A stretch of DNA of 64,000 nt from Frateuria aurantia DSM 6220. GTDB taxonomy: Bacteria; Pseudomonadota; Gammaproteobacteria; Xanthomonadales; Rhodanobacteraceae. The number at the start of each line of letters is the position of its first letter. Within the stretch, counting starts at the first letter, position 1. The position numbers and the translations under genes are program-made. A model generated the notes under the pieces. It made no database searches, was not told where the DNA came from, and saw only the letters and a program-made list of their open reading frames with translations. This document shows positions 36,042 through 44,892 of this stretch, in pieces. The stretch covers positions 1,178,001-1,242,000 of the forward strand of contig NC_017033.1 in the NCBI RefSeq assembly GCF_000242255.2, read 5' to 3'.

Positions 36042-36168
36042 CGGATGTCCAATGGTTTGGGGTCATGGATGGCATGACGTCCATTTGGCTGTGTTCTGGT
36101 TGCAAGTGTATGGATATAAAGCGGTTTATTTTGCGCTGGGTTGATATTTTGCCAGACGTCTAAATGGC
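36042..36168 (+). promoter_or_regulatory. Three related upstream motifs (candidate regulator sites)
   Basis: GGATGTCCAATGG (36043-36055), TGACGTCCATTTGG (36075-36088) and AGACGTCTAAATGG (36154-36167). The last two share GACGTC, five bases, then GGCTGT, 79 bases apart. The last copy includes AGACGTCT, identical to the MetJ-box consensus, and abuts the -35 element. MetJ normally needs tandem boxes, so the regulator is left open. Confidence 0.45.
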
Positions 36169-36170
36169 TG

Positions 36171-36199
36171 TTGACAGTCTGATTTTTGGGGCGTACAGT
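36171..36199 (+). promoter_or_regulatory. Sigma-70 promoter of the met operon
   Basis: TTGACA (36171-36176), a 17-base spacer, TACAGT (36194-36199). The -35 is perfect. Transcription would start near 36206, placing the riboswitch at the very 5' end of the message. Confidence 0.8.
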
Positions 36200-36207
36200 T
36201 CTTGGTA

Positions 36208-36320
36208 CTCATCGAGACCGGCGGAGGGACAGGCCCTTGGATGCCGGGGCAACCTGCAGATCATGCTGCAACGGTGCCAACTCCTGCGGAGCGTTCCATG
36301 GACGCTTTCCGGAAGATGGG
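36208..36320 (+). ncRNA. SAM-I riboswitch (S-box) aptamer
   Basis: Conserved S-box core elements occur in order: ATCGAGA, GGCGGAGGGACAGGCCC, GGATGCCGGGGCAACC, then GGTGCCAACTCCTGC. P1 pairs CTCATC (36208-36213) with GATGGG (36315-36320). P4 is AGCGT (36290-36294) with ACGCT (36302-36306). It senses S-adenosylmethionine and lowers expression of the genes behind it. The downstream genes metX, metB and hom fit perfectly. S-boxes are mainly Firmicute elements but are known before a met operon in Xanthomonas. Confidence 0.93.
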
Positions 36321-36322
36321 CG

Positions 36323-36337
36323 GACCCTTGCAGGGTC
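36323..36337 (+). promoter_or_regulatory. Hairpin of the riboswitch expression platform
   Basis: GACCCT (36323-36328), loop TGC, AGGGTC (36332-36337), directly after the aptamer. No T run follows, so control is more likely at translation than by intrinsic termination. An ATG at 36343 lies just downstream, but the metX start is placed at 36397. Confidence 0.5.
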
Positions 36338-36396
36338 GGTTCATGTGCGGAAAGGATCTGGAGCGGATTGCGGGGGCGATGCCACTGGAGATCCGA

Positions 36397-37431
36397 ATGT
36401 CCGCCCAATCTGCGATCCACATGACTTCTGCCAAAGCTTCGAATGTGGTGGCCTTGCGCCCCCAGGTGGCGCTGACCCATCAGCGCGGTTCCCGCCACAT
36501 CGACCTGAAGCCCAAGTACGGCAGTGATTCCAGCCAGGTCGAGGTCCGCTATCTGTGGGCGGGCGCCGCCCATGCCCCGACCGTGGTGGTCCAGGGTGGC
36601 ATCTCGGCCGATCGCGATGTCTTCACTCTGGAAGGGCGGTCCGGCTGGTGGCAGGATCTGGTCGGCGAGGGCAAGGCGATCGATCTGCGCCATTGCCGCG
36701 TGCTGTGCATCGACTGGTTGGTGCCGGCTGATTTCGAGGGTCAGTCCCTGACAGCGGTTTCGACCGAGGATCAGGCTGATGCCCTGGCCGGGCTGCTGTC
36801 CGAACTGGGTATCGATGCGGTGGAGGCCTTTGTCGGCTACTCCTTCGGCGCCATGACGGGACTGGCCTTTGCCCAGCGCCATCCCGACCGGCTGGGCCAG
36901 CTGCTGATGTTCTCCGGTGCCCATCGCGCGCATCCGATGGCGACGGCCCAACGCTCCATCCAGCGTCAGATCGTGCGTATGGGGCTGGCCAGTGGTCAGC
37001 AGGAACTGGCCTTGTCGCTGGCCCGCCAGCTGGCGATGACCACTTACCGTGGCAGCGAGGAGTTCGGTCGTCGCTTCGCCGCCGCGCCCGAATTTCGCGA
37101 AGGCCGATTTCAGTTCCCGGTCGAGGACTACCTCAGCCATGTCGGCCGCAAGTTTGTCGAACGCTTCGACGTGGAGCGTTTTCTGGCCTTGTCCGAGGCC
37201 ATCGATCTGCACGATATCAACCCGGAGTCGATCCGGGTGCCGGTCACCTTGATCGGCATTGCCTCCGACCGGCTGGTGCCGTTGGCTGACCTGTGCGAAC
37301 TGCAGAGCCGCTTGCGCGGTGCAGCGCTGGAAGTGATTGATTCCCCTTACGGCCATGACGCGACCCTGAAGGAGGCGACCAAGGTGGCGCCCCTGCTGCG
37401 TCAGGCCCTGAACTGTTGTTGCGGAGTTTGA
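36397..37431 (+). CDS. metX: Homoserine O-acyltransferase, MetX family
   Basis: Activates homoserine with an acetyl or succinyl group, the committed step to methionine. The product has 344 aa with an alpha/beta-hydrolase fold. The nucleophile is S149 in G-Y-S-F-G. The acid lies in A-S-D-R-L-V-P and the histidine in Y-G-H-D-A. Q-G-G-I-S near residue 66 supplies the oxyanion region. ATG 36397 follows GGAG at 6 bases, so the longer in-frame extension across the riboswitch (from 36202) is rejected. The acyl donor cannot be decided by eye; the xanthomonad context suggests succinyl-CoA. Confidence 0.88.
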   Translation: MSAQSAIHMTSAKASNVVALRPQVALTHQRGSRHIDLKPKYGSDSSQVEVRYLWAGAAHAPTVVVQGGISADRDVFTLEGRSGWWQDLVGEGKAIDLRHCRVLCIDWLVPADFEGQSLTAVSTEDQADALAGLLSELGIDAVEAFVGYSFGAMTGLAFAQRHPDRLGQLLMFSGAHRAHPMATAQRSIQRQIVRMGLASGQQELALSLARQLAMTTYRGSEEFGRRFAAAPEFREGRFQFPVEDYLSHVGRKFVERFDVERFLALSEAIDLHDINPESIRVPVTLIGIASDRLVPLADLCELQSRLRGAALEVIDSPYGHDATLKEATKVAPLLRQALNCCCGV

Positions 37432-37436
37432 ATCCC

Positions 37437-38624
37437 ATGAGTGATAACGCCTCCCTGACCCGCGCCGTGCGTGCCGGGATCGAGACCGATACCCAGTTCG
37501 GCGCGGTGGTGCCGCCTCTGCACCTGTCGACCAACTACAGTTTTGAAGGTCTGGGACGCAAGCGGCCCTATGACTACAGTCGCAGCGGCAATCCCACCCG
37601 CGATCTGCTGGCCGGCGCGCTGACCGAGCTGGAGCAGGGCGCGGGCGCCGTCGTTACCGCCAGTGGTATGGCCGCGGTGGCGGTCGCACTGGAACTGGTG
37701 CCCGCCGATGGTCTGGTGCTGGCGGCCCATGACTGCTATGGCGGTACCTGGCGGCTGCTGGATGCCTGGGCGCGCAAGAAGCGCTTCCGCGTCGAGTTCA
37801 TCAATCTCACCGATACGGCTGCGCTGGCGGCCGGTCTGGCCAGGAAGCCGGACATGGTCTGGGTCGAAACTCCTTCCAATCCTTTGCTGCGGATCACCGA
37901 CATCCGCCATGTGGCCCAGGCTGCCCGTGCCGCCGGTGCGCTGACGGTGGTCGACAATACTTTTCTGTCGCCCGCGCTGCAGCAGCCGCTGGCGCTGGGG
38001 GCGGATATCGTGGTGCATTCCACCACCAAGTACATCAACGGTCACAGCGATGTCGTCGGTGGCGCGGTGATTGCCGCGGATGCCGCCGTGGCGGACCAGT
38101 TGAAGTGGTGGGCCAACTGCAACGGCCAGACCGGCGCGCCCTTCGACAGCTATCTGACCCTGCGCGGCTTGCGCACCCTGGGTGTGCGGATGCGTCAGCA
38201 TCAGGAAAATGCCCATGAAATCGCTGCGTTGCTCGCTTCGCACCCGGTGGTGGGCGCGGTTTATTATCCCGGGCTGGCTGACAATCCGGGCCATGCTCTG
38301 GCGGCCCGTCAGCAGCAGGGCTTCGGTGCGATGCTCAGCTTCGAGTTGAATGGCGGTGCCGAGCAGGTCGCGGCCTTTGTCGACGGGCTGGAATACTTCT
38401 CGCTGGCCGAGTCACTGGGCGGGGTGGAAAGCCTGGTTGCCCATCCAGCAAGCATGACCCATGCCGCCATGTCGGTAGAGGCTCGCCACAGTGCCGGCAT
38501 CGCTGACAGCTTGTTGCGGCTGTCGGTCGGCATCGAGGACGGCACCGACCTGCTGCGTGATCTGCGGGCCGGACTGGAGCGGGCTTCGGCCGTGACCGGC
38601 TTGAAACAACAGGTTCAGGCATGA
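37437..38624 (+). CDS. metB: Cystathionine gamma-synthase (MetB)
   Basis: PLP enzyme joining O-acylhomoserine and cysteine to cystathionine. The product has 395 aa. The Schiff-base lysine is K198 in H-S-T-T-K-Y-I-N-G-H-S-D. The cofactor phosphate is held by S-G-M-A-A, and the substrate region is S-R-S-G-N-P-T-R. ATG 37437 lies 5 bases after the metX stop with CGGAG upstream. Sequence alone does not exclude direct sulfhydrylation. Its position between metX and hom supports methionine synthesis. Confidence 0.92.
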   Translation: MSDNASLTRAVRAGIETDTQFGAVVPPLHLSTNYSFEGLGRKRPYDYSRSGNPTRDLLAGALTELEQGAGAVVTASGMAAVAVALELVPADGLVLAAHDCYGGTWRLLDAWARKKRFRVEFINLTDTAALAAGLARKPDMVWVETPSNPLLRITDIRHVAQAARAAGALTVVDNTFLSPALQQPLALGADIVVHSTTKYINGHSDVVGGAVIAADAAVADQLKWWANCNGQTGAPFDSYLTLRGLRTLGVRMRQHQENAHEIAALLASHPVVGAVYYPGLADNPGHALAARQQQGFGAMLSFELNGGAEQVAAFVDGLEYFSLAESLGGVESLVAHPASMTHAAMSVEARHSAGIADSLLRLSVGIEDGTDLLRDLRAGLERASAVTGLKQQVQA

Positions 38625-39709
38625 GCCGGGCGGACGTCCCGGAGGTGAGGCGACAGGTCGTCACGGGCGCGCACAGTGCCGTGGCGGTGCTGGGCGCGGG
38701 CGTCGTCGGTGCGGCCCTGCTGAAACTGCTGGCCACGCCGGCCGCGGCCCAGCTGCGGCTGGTCGGGCTGGCCAATTCCCGGGCCCAGGTTCAGGATCCG
38801 GCCGGGCTGGAGCTGGCTACCATTGGCGCGCAGCTGGCCGGCTCGAAGCTGGGGCGTGATGATGGCGCCCTTGTTGCGGCGCTGGATGCCAGTGGCTGTC
38901 CGCACAAAATCATTGTTGATGCCACGGCCTCGGTCGATGAGGCTTCGCGTCATGCCGAATGGCTGCTGGCCGGCTATCATGTGGTGACCGCCAACAAGTC
39001 GCTGGCTGGTGGTGAGCTGGCTGGCTGGCGCAGCCTGCAGGCGGTGTTCAGGCAGGGTGGCCGCTATGGTGATTCAGCCACGGTGGGCGCGGGCCTGCCG
39101 GTGTTGCCGACACTGCGCCGACTGCATGCCTGCGGTGATGGTCTGCTGACCCTCGAAGGCGTGTTTTCCGGCTCGTTGTCCTATCTGTTCAATCAGTACG
39201 ATGGCAGCGTGCCGTTTTCTTCCCTGCTCAAGGAGGCCAGGCGTCTGGGTTATACCGAGCCGGATCCGCGTACGGACCTTTCCGGTGCCGATGTGGCTCG
39301 CAAACTGCTGATTCTGGCCCGCGTCGCCGGTTTTGCGCTGGGAGCCGACGAGGTCGAGGTGGAAAGTCTGGTGCCCGAACCTTTGCGGGAAGTCTCTGCA
39401 GAGGCTTTTCTGGCCGGCCTGGCATCATTGGACGAGGCGCTGGCCAGGCGTTGTGCCGAGGCGGCCTCGCGTGGTCATGTTCTGCGTTATCTGGCCCGGC
39501 TCAATCAGCGCGGCAAGGCCAAGGTCGGCTTGGTGGAGGTGCCGACCAGTCATCCGGCGGCTCGGCTGTATGGCACGGACAACCAGTTTGCGCTGACTAC
39601 CACGCGTTATCACACCCAGCCGCTGGTGATCCAGGGGCCGGGGGCCGGTCCCGAAGTCACGGCCCAGGCCTTGCTGGGCGATATTCTGGCACTGCATCCC
39701 TTCGTGTGA
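38621..39709 (+). CDS. hom: Homoserine dehydrogenase
   Basis: NAD(P)H-dependent reduction of aspartate semialdehyde to homoserine, supplying metX. The product has 362 aa, a short monofunctional form without an aspartokinase or ACT domain. It shows the nucleotide motif V-L-G-A-G-V-V-G, V-T-A-N-K-S-L, the substrate domain G-L-P-V-L-P-T-L-R-R-L and G-Y-T-E-P-D-P-R-T-D-L-S-G-A-D-V-A-R-K-L. Its ATG overlaps the metB stop (ATGA). Lack of an ACT domain means feedback control comes from the SAM riboswitch rather than from threonine on this copy. It is followed by a strong terminator. Confidence 0.93.
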   Translation: MSRADVPEVRRQVVTGAHSAVAVLGAGVVGAALLKLLATPAAAQLRLVGLANSRAQVQDPAGLELATIGAQLAGSKLGRDDGALVAALDASGCPHKIIVDATASVDEASRHAEWLLAGYHVVTANKSLAGGELAGWRSLQAVFRQGGRYGDSATVGAGLPVLPTLRRLHACGDGLLTLEGVFSGSLSYLFNQYDGSVPFSSLLKEARRLGYTEPDPRTDLSGADVARKLLILARVAGFALGADEVEVESLVPEPLREVSAEAFLAGLASLDEALARRCAEAASRGHVLRYLARLNQRGKAKVGLVEVPTSHPAARLYGTDNQFALTTTRYHTQPLVIQGPGAGPEVTAQALLGDILALHPFV

Positions 39710-39730
39710 CGGAAGGGGCGCCCAGAACGG

Positions 39731-39770
39731 CGAAGCCCGCGTGACGGCAAGGTCACGCGGGCTTCGTTTC
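39731..39770 (+). terminator. Terminator of metX-metB-hom (possibly bidirectional)
   Basis: Perfect 15-bp stem CGAAGCCCGCGTGAC / GTCACGCGGGCTTCG with a 6-base loop, followed by TTTC. It lies between convergent hom and the permease gene and could stop both. Confidence 0.88.
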
Positions 39771-39802
39771 AGCTGGGCGTCGGCCGGTGGAGCCGGTCTG
39801 GA

Positions 39803-41410
39803 TCAGTGCTGTACCGGCTGCTCGGCAACTTCGGCCAGGGTTGGCGTGCTCCAGCCCGAGCGTACGCCCCAGACAAAGAACACCAGTCCCAGCAGGGCAA
39901 CCACGCCCAGGTCCCAGCCATAACGGATGTAGTCATGGCCGCCGAATTTGGCGCTGCCTGCCCAGGACACCAGCGCGATGCAGGGCAGGTAGGCGATCAG
40001 CCATCCGGCTCCCTTGAGCTGGCGGCGGAAATCCTGCCAGCCGGCCTGACTCTGGTAATAGAAATAGATCGGCAGTGCGGCGATCATCAACAGGATGATG
40101 CCGCCGGTCAGTGGCCAGCGCGCCCAGTACAGCAGCTCGGTGGCGAAGACAAAGCCCAGGCCGGCCAGTACCGACAGCATCGGCACCCGGAAGGGGCGGT
40201 GCCGCCCCGGCGCGGTGCGGCGCAGTGTCATCACGCTGACCGGTCCGGTCAGATAGGAAATGATGGTGGCCACGGAAATGACGGCCGCCAGTGTGCCCCA
40301 GCCACGGAAAAAGAACAGGAAGACAAAGGACACCCCCAGATTCAGCCACATCGCCGGGCGTGGAATGCCGAAGCGCGGGTGAATATGGCCCAGCACCCGG
40401 GGCAGGGTGCCGTTGCGCTCCATGCCGTAGATCATGCGGGCGGTGGTGGCGGTATAGGTGATGCCGGTGCCGCTGGGGCTGACGAAGGCATCGGCGTACA
40501 ACAGCACCGCCAGCCAGTTCAGGTTCAACAGGATCGCCAGCTCGGCAAAGGGCGAGCGGAAATCGATGCCATGCCAGCCGTGGGCGGCCAGCATTTCGGT
40601 GGGGACCGCACCCAGGTAGGCGACCTGCAGCAGCACATAGACGATGGTCGCGATCACGATCGAGCCCAGGATCGCGAAGGGCAGGCTGCGGCCGGGATTG
40701 CGGGCCTCGCCGGCCAGATTGACCGGACTCTGGAAGCCATTGAAACTGAACACGATGCCGGCGGTGGCCACGGCGGTCAGGATCGCAGGGAAGTCCAGGC
40801 TGTGACTGCCGCCATCGACGCCGATCTGCAGATTGGCCGGGTGAAAGCCCGAGGCCAGCAGCGACAATCCGGTCAGGGCGGGAATCACCAGCTTGACGAT
40901 GGTGATCGCCATATTGGAGTGGGCAAACAGCTTCACACTCCAGAAATTCACCAGGAAGTAGACCACCACCAGGGCGGCGGCGATCAGCAGGCCGACATGA
41001 CTGAGCTCGCTGTGGCCGCCGGCAACCTGGCCATACAAGGCGTGCGCCCAGTCCCAGGGCCAGGAGGCCATGTACTGCACCGAAGCCTCGGCCTCGACCG
41101 GGATCACCGAGACGATCGCGATCCAGTTGGCCCAGGCGGCGATAAAGCCGACCAGCGAGCCGTGCGAATAGTGGCTGTAACGGACCATGCCGCCGGATTC
41201 CGGAAACATCGCGCCCAGTTCGGCGTAGGTGATCGCGATGGTCGTCACCACGGCGGCACCCAGCACCCAGGCCCAGATGGCCCCCGGACCGGCCAGACCT
41301 GCGGCGCGCCAGGCACCGAACAGCCAGCCGGAACCGATGATCGACCCCAGTCCGGTGAACATCAACGCCCACGGACCCATATCGCGACGGATCGCGCTTT
41401 CATTAGCCAT
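39803..41410 (-). CDS. APC-superfamily amino-acid permease
   Basis: Product of 535 aa with about 12-14 membrane helices. The helix-1 motif is G-S-I-I-G-S-G-W-L-F-G, and helix 2 carries P-E-S-G-G-M-V-R-Y. The length and N-terminal motif resemble aspartate:proton symporters such as B. subtilis YveA, but substrate assignment is only tentative. It is convergent with the met operon and divergent from the efflux operon. Confidence 0.85.
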   Translation of the reverse strand: MANESAIRRDMGPWALMFTGLGSIIGSGWLFGAWRAAGLAGPGAIWAWVLGAAVVTTIAITYAELGAMFPESGGMVRYSHYSHGSLVGFIAAWANWIAIVSVIPVEAEASVQYMASWPWDWAHALYGQVAGGHSELSHVGLLIAAALVVVYFLVNFWSVKLFAHSNMAITIVKLVIPALTGLSLLASGFHPANLQIGVDGGSHSLDFPAILTAVATAGIVFSFNGFQSPVNLAGEARNPGRSLPFAILGSIVIATIVYVLLQVAYLGAVPTEMLAAHGWHGIDFRSPFAELAILLNLNWLAVLLYADAFVSPSGTGITYTATTARMIYGMERNGTLPRVLGHIHPRFGIPRPAMWLNLGVSFVFLFFFRGWGTLAAVISVATIISYLTGPVSVMTLRRTAPGRHRPFRVPMLSVLAGLGFVFATELLYWARWPLTGGIILLMIAALPIYFYYQSQAGWQDFRRQLKGAGWLIAYLPCIALVSWAGSAKFGGHDYIRYGWDLGVVALLGLVFFVWGVRSGWSTPTLAEVAEQPVQH

Positions 41411-41652
41411 GCATCTTCCTCACTGCGGACAGCTGGTGTCGCCCCTTGCGGCAGCTGAGCACCCCCGACATTCCATGATCGCAGAATAGGCATAAGGTTG
41501 TAACATGATTTCATGGAACAGGCGCAAATACGGGGGCTCCCGCAGCCCTGGCCGGCGGCCTTTGCGCCCGACGGCATCGTGATGTCAGGCACGGCCCTGG
41601 TGGTCGTGGATGGGGGTGCCCAGCCGCGACCCGGGATGGGAGGACTCCGCGT

Positions 41653-43635
41653 TTGAGTTCTTCGCTGCGTTCCCTGCTGTACTCGACGAAGTTGTCGATT
41701 GCCGCCTTTCTGGCCTTGTACATCGCGTTCGCCTGGGATTTCGACTATCCCTACTGGACCATGATGACGGTCTATATCCTGGCCTTGCCCACCAGTGGTG
41801 CCATGCATCAGAAAGGTGCTTTCATGATCGTCGGCACGGTGACCGGTGGCACTCTTGGCGTGCTGTCGGCGGCTTTTTTCGGCAGCGAGCAGCCGGTGAT
41901 GCTGGCTTCCCTGCTGCTGATTCTGGTGATTGCCACTTATTTTGCCTTGCGTGACCGGCTGCCAAGTTTCTACATGTTCATGCTGACGGCCATCACCTGC
42001 CTGCTGGTGGCCCTGCCGGGGCTGGATACGCCCGATCAGGTGTTTCTGCGGGCAGTGCATCGCACCCAGGATCAGCTGGTGGGCATGACCTGTCTGTTTG
42101 CCGTGGACATGCTGCTGTTCCCGGCCGACATCATGAAAGCCCTGCGGGACATGGTCGATGGCTGGATGGCTGCTCTCAAGACGATCAGTCTGGCCGCCCT
42201 GCGTTACGAGGTGGTCGGCGCGGATGAACATGGCCGGGCGGTGGACAAGGCGGCCCAGCTGGATCCGCTGTCACGTCAGATCCGCTACGACAGCCTGGAC
42301 TACAGCGCTCGTCGTTCACGTCTGAGCGCGGTCCTGCATACCCAGGGGCTGCGGCTGCTGCCGGTGCTTTCCGCACTGGCGGACGTGGACCGGGCCCTCA
42401 CCCGCGACCGGGTGCCACCGGCCCTGGCCGAGGTGCGCTCGGACATGGCGCAGTGGCTTGAGGCCGATTGCGCCGGCCCTTTGACCGAGGATCTGGCGCG
42501 CAGGCTGCGGCATCTGGTGTTGCCGGTCGGGACCGATGCGGCCGGCGTGCTGCTGCGGCTGCAGCGTCGTTATCTGCGTGGCATCTATGCCGGCTGGTGC
42601 CGGCTGGCGTATTGCCATCGCCAGCTGCTGGCCGAACATCCCCGTGATGTGCGCCTGCCTCGCGGCGCTCGCCCGACGCCGACCAATCTCGCCCACGTCG
42701 ATCGTGGCTACGCGATCAAGTCGGCCTTGGTGCAAGGGGGGCAGCAGCTGAGTTTCTGCCTGCTGTGGTCCTATGCGAACTGGGATTCGCCGTTTGCCGC
42801 CCTGGGCATGGTACTGGGCACCGTGTTCTTTATCGTTTCGGCGATGGCCGACGATCCGTTGGTCGTGTTGCGGGCACTGGTGTTCAAGCTGGTGCTGGCC
42901 CTGGTGGTGGTCGGCTTCTACATCAGCTGCGTGATGCCTTATACCACCCATTTTGAAACCCTGATCATGGGTTTGTTGCCGGCCATGTATGTGCTGGGCT
43001 CGCAGATTCTCAAGCCCGGGGCGATCCTGTACGCGGTGCTGCCTTTTGCCATGCTGCGGCTGGGCAATGACGGGCCGGGCATCGGATTTTCCACCCTGAT
43101 CAACAGTGGCGCGGGTCTGGGCGTGTCGATGGCCTGCAGCCTGTTCTGGATGGTGCTGGTGATGCGCAAGCCGCCAGGCGGGGTGCTGCGCCGACTGCGA
43201 AAGGACAATGTGCATGATCTGGAGCGGGTGGTGCAGGGGCGTGAATCGCACGGTCAGCGCTATGCCTGGCGGGCTCTGGATCGCTTCATCATGATCCACA
43301 GCCGGGTCGGCCCCGAGGGCGGGCGTGCGACTGGTATCATGGCGCGAACCCTGCGGGAAATGAGAGCTGGCATCGAGGTGAGCGTGCTGAGACAGCAGCA
43401 GGCGCGGCGCGAGGAATGGCGTCAGCCCCTGGACCAGTGGCTGCAGCGACTGGATGAGCAACTGGCACGTCGTCGTCAGGATGACGAAGCCAGGGTCGAT
43501 CCGGCGTTGTGCCAAGGGCTGGATCAGTTGATCGCCCGGGCGACCGCCGAGGCCGGCCTGCGTCGGCTTTCCGATGCGCTGGTCGCGCTCAGGGTGCTGC
43601 TGTTCCCCACGGCCGGCCTGTCGGAGGCGATGTGA
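41653..43635 (+). CDS. FUSC/AaeB-family inner-membrane efflux transporter
   Basis: Product of 660 aa: two blocks of membrane helices (about residues 10-165 and 360-500), each followed by a soluble domain, as in AaeB and fusaric-acid resistance proteins. These export aromatic carboxylic acids or related organic acids. The start is TTG 41653 with AGGA (41641-41644) upstream, and residues from M-S-S-S-L-R-S-L-L fit the family. It is the first gene of a four-gene tripartite pump operon. No LysR-type activator, usual for aae operons, is adjacent. Confidence 0.88.
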   Translation: MSSSLRSLLYSTKLSIAAFLALYIAFAWDFDYPYWTMMTVYILALPTSGAMHQKGAFMIVGTVTGGTLGVLSAAFFGSEQPVMLASLLLILVIATYFALRDRLPSFYMFMLTAITCLLVALPGLDTPDQVFLRAVHRTQDQLVGMTCLFAVDMLLFPADIMKALRDMVDGWMAALKTISLAALRYEVVGADEHGRAVDKAAQLDPLSRQIRYDSLDYSARRSRLSAVLHTQGLRLLPVLSALADVDRALTRDRVPPALAEVRSDMAQWLEADCAGPLTEDLARRLRHLVLPVGTDAAGVLLRLQRRYLRGIYAGWCRLAYCHRQLLAEHPRDVRLPRGARPTPTNLAHVDRGYAIKSALVQGGQQLSFCLLWSYANWDSPFAALGMVLGTVFFIVSAMADDPLVVLRALVFKLVLALVVVGFYISCVMPYTTHFETLIMGLLPAMYVLGSQILKPGAILYAVLPFAMLRLGNDGPGIGFSTLINSGAGLGVSMACSLFWMVLVMRKPPGGVLRRLRKDNVHDLERVVQGRESHGQRYAWRALDRFIMIHSRVGPEGGRATGIMARTLREMRAGIEVSVLRQQQARREEWRQPLDQWLQRLDEQLARRRQDDEARVDPALCQGLDQLIARATAEAGLRRLSDALVALRVLLFPTAGLSEAM

Positions 43636-43871
43636 TCGATCTGAGCAGCGATCTGGATCTGATGGGGGTCTTCGTGCCTCCGGTGGGCATGATCGGGATC
43701 GTGGTATTTCTGCTGCTGTTTCTGCCGATACGGCTGCTGATGATGAGGCTGCGGGTCTACCGGCTGTTCTGGCATCGCGGTCTGGTCGATGTCTGTCTGT
43801 ACTCGATTCTGCTGGGTGCAACCCTGCTGGTGCTGGGCTTGCCGCGTGCCGATCTGAACCTCCCTTTCTGA
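43632..43871 (+). CDS. DUF1656 (AaeX-like) small membrane protein
   Basis: Product of 79 aa with two membrane helices (about residues 14-34 and 52-70) and the family's E/D-L-D-L-M-G-V-F-V-P-P start. AaeX-like proteins accompany FUSC/HlyD pumps, but their role is unknown. GTG 43632 overlaps the FUSC stop codon (GTGA), indicating coupling. Longer frames reaching back to 43509 run antisense to no signal and are rejected. Confidence 0.85.
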   Translation: MIDLSSDLDLMGVFVPPVGMIGIVVFLLLFLPIRLLMMRLRVYRLFWHRGLVDVCLYSILLGATLLVLGLPRADLNLPF

Positions 43872-43878
43872 GTCCCGC

Positions 43879-44892
43879 ATGCGATTACGACATACCACCA
43901 TCAATGTTCTGGCCGTGTCCGGCCGCGTCGTACTGAGTCTGTTTCTGGCGGCCGTCGCCTGGTTTCTGCTGGATGCCATCTGGACCTATTACGAACGTGA
44001 TCCGAGGACCCGCGACGGTCATGTGCGGGCCGACGTGGTGGGGGTGACCACCGATGTCAGCGGGCTGGTGACCGCCGTCAACATCGAAGGCAACCGTTTC
44101 GTCCGCAAGGGCCAGATCCTGTTTCAGGTCGACCCGGCCCGTTTTGCCATCGCCCTGCGTCAGGCCGATGCCACGGTCGAGAGCCGCCGGGCCGACCTGA
44201 TCTATGCCCGTCAGCAGGCCCGTCGTGACCACGCCTTGCGAGGTCTGGTCGCCCAGCAGCAGACCGATCAGGCCGACAGTAATCTGCGTGCGGCCCATGC
44301 GGCGCTGGATCTGGCGCTGGCTGCCCGGGATTCGGCGGCGCTGGATCTTCGGCGGGCCACGGTGCGGGCGCCGGTCGACGGTGTGGCCTCCTATGTGAAT
44401 CTGCGTCCAGGGGCTTATGTGCATGCCGGCACTGCGGTGCTGGCCTTGGTTGACGCCGACTCGATCCGGGTCGAGGGCTATTTCCAGGAAACCCGGTTGG
44501 GGCGGATCCATATCGGGGATCGTGCACGGATCCATCTGATCGGTGACAAGACCTTGCTGTATGGTCATGTCAGCAGCATCACCGGTGCCGTCAATGATTC
44601 CGATACCACGGTGGGCAGCAATCTGCTGCCCAGCATCGACCCCAATTTTTCCTGGGTGCGGCTGGCCCAGCGCGTGCCGGTCCGCATCACTATCGACGGC
44701 CATCCCGCGCAGCCCTTGCTGCTGCCGGGGCGCACTGCCAGTATCGTGATTCTGGGCTCGGACCATGTGCCGGCGAGCGCGGCTTCGGCACCTTCTGCCG
44801 GCAGCAGTGCCACTGCGCCGGCCGGTGATCGCAATCACTGGCCGCAGCAGGTCGCGCCGGCGCAGCCCGGTGCCGCCGGGGAATGGCCGTGA
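43879..44892 (+). CDS. HlyD/AaeA-type membrane-fusion protein of the efflux operon
   Basis: Periplasmic adaptor of 337 aa. One N-terminal membrane anchor (residues ~15-35) is followed by the lipoyl/barrel-sandwich half motif V-S-G-L-V-T-A-V, a helical hairpin (residues ~95-165), and the second half motif R-A-P-V-D-G-V-A-S-Y. The beta-barrel G-Y-F-Q-E-T-R-L and an A/S/P-rich tail end the protein. It links the FUSC pump to the outer-membrane channel encoded next, with which it overlaps by 10 bases. Confidence 0.9.
   Translation: MRLRHTTINVLAVSGRVVLSLFLAAVAWFLLDAIWTYYERDPRTRDGHVRADVVGVTTDVSGLVTAVNIEGNRFVRKGQILFQVDPARFAIALRQADATVESRRADLIYARQQARRDHALRGLVAQQQTDQADSNLRAAHAALDLALAARDSAALDLRRATVRAPVDGVASYVNLRPGAYVHAGTAVLALVDADSIRVEGYFQETRLGRIHIGDRARIHLIGDKTLLYGHVSSITGAVNDSDTTVGSNLLPSIDPNFSWVRLAQRVPVRITIDGHPAQPLLLPGRTASIVILGSDHVPASAASAPSAGSSATAPAGDRNHWPQQVAPAQPGAAGEWP

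Larger units (their letters stand above)
35919..36396. other. AT-rich control region and leader of the met operon
   Basis: Bases 35960-36200 are markedly AT rich for this genome (36001-36060 hold 21 G+C of 60). The region contains three related GACGTC-type motifs, a strong sigma-70 promoter, a SAM-I riboswitch and a further hairpin before the metX ribosome-binding site. No protein-coding gene is seen. Confidence 0.75.

Noticed and set aside
36154-36161. AGACGTCT as a functional MetJ operator
   Set aside because: Only one box is present and MetJ needs adjacent tandem boxes; it is kept only as part of the three-motif observation.
36202-36396. In-frame N-terminal extension of metX
   Set aside because: It would translate the SAM-I aptamer itself, and GGAG precedes ATG 36397 at ideal spacing.
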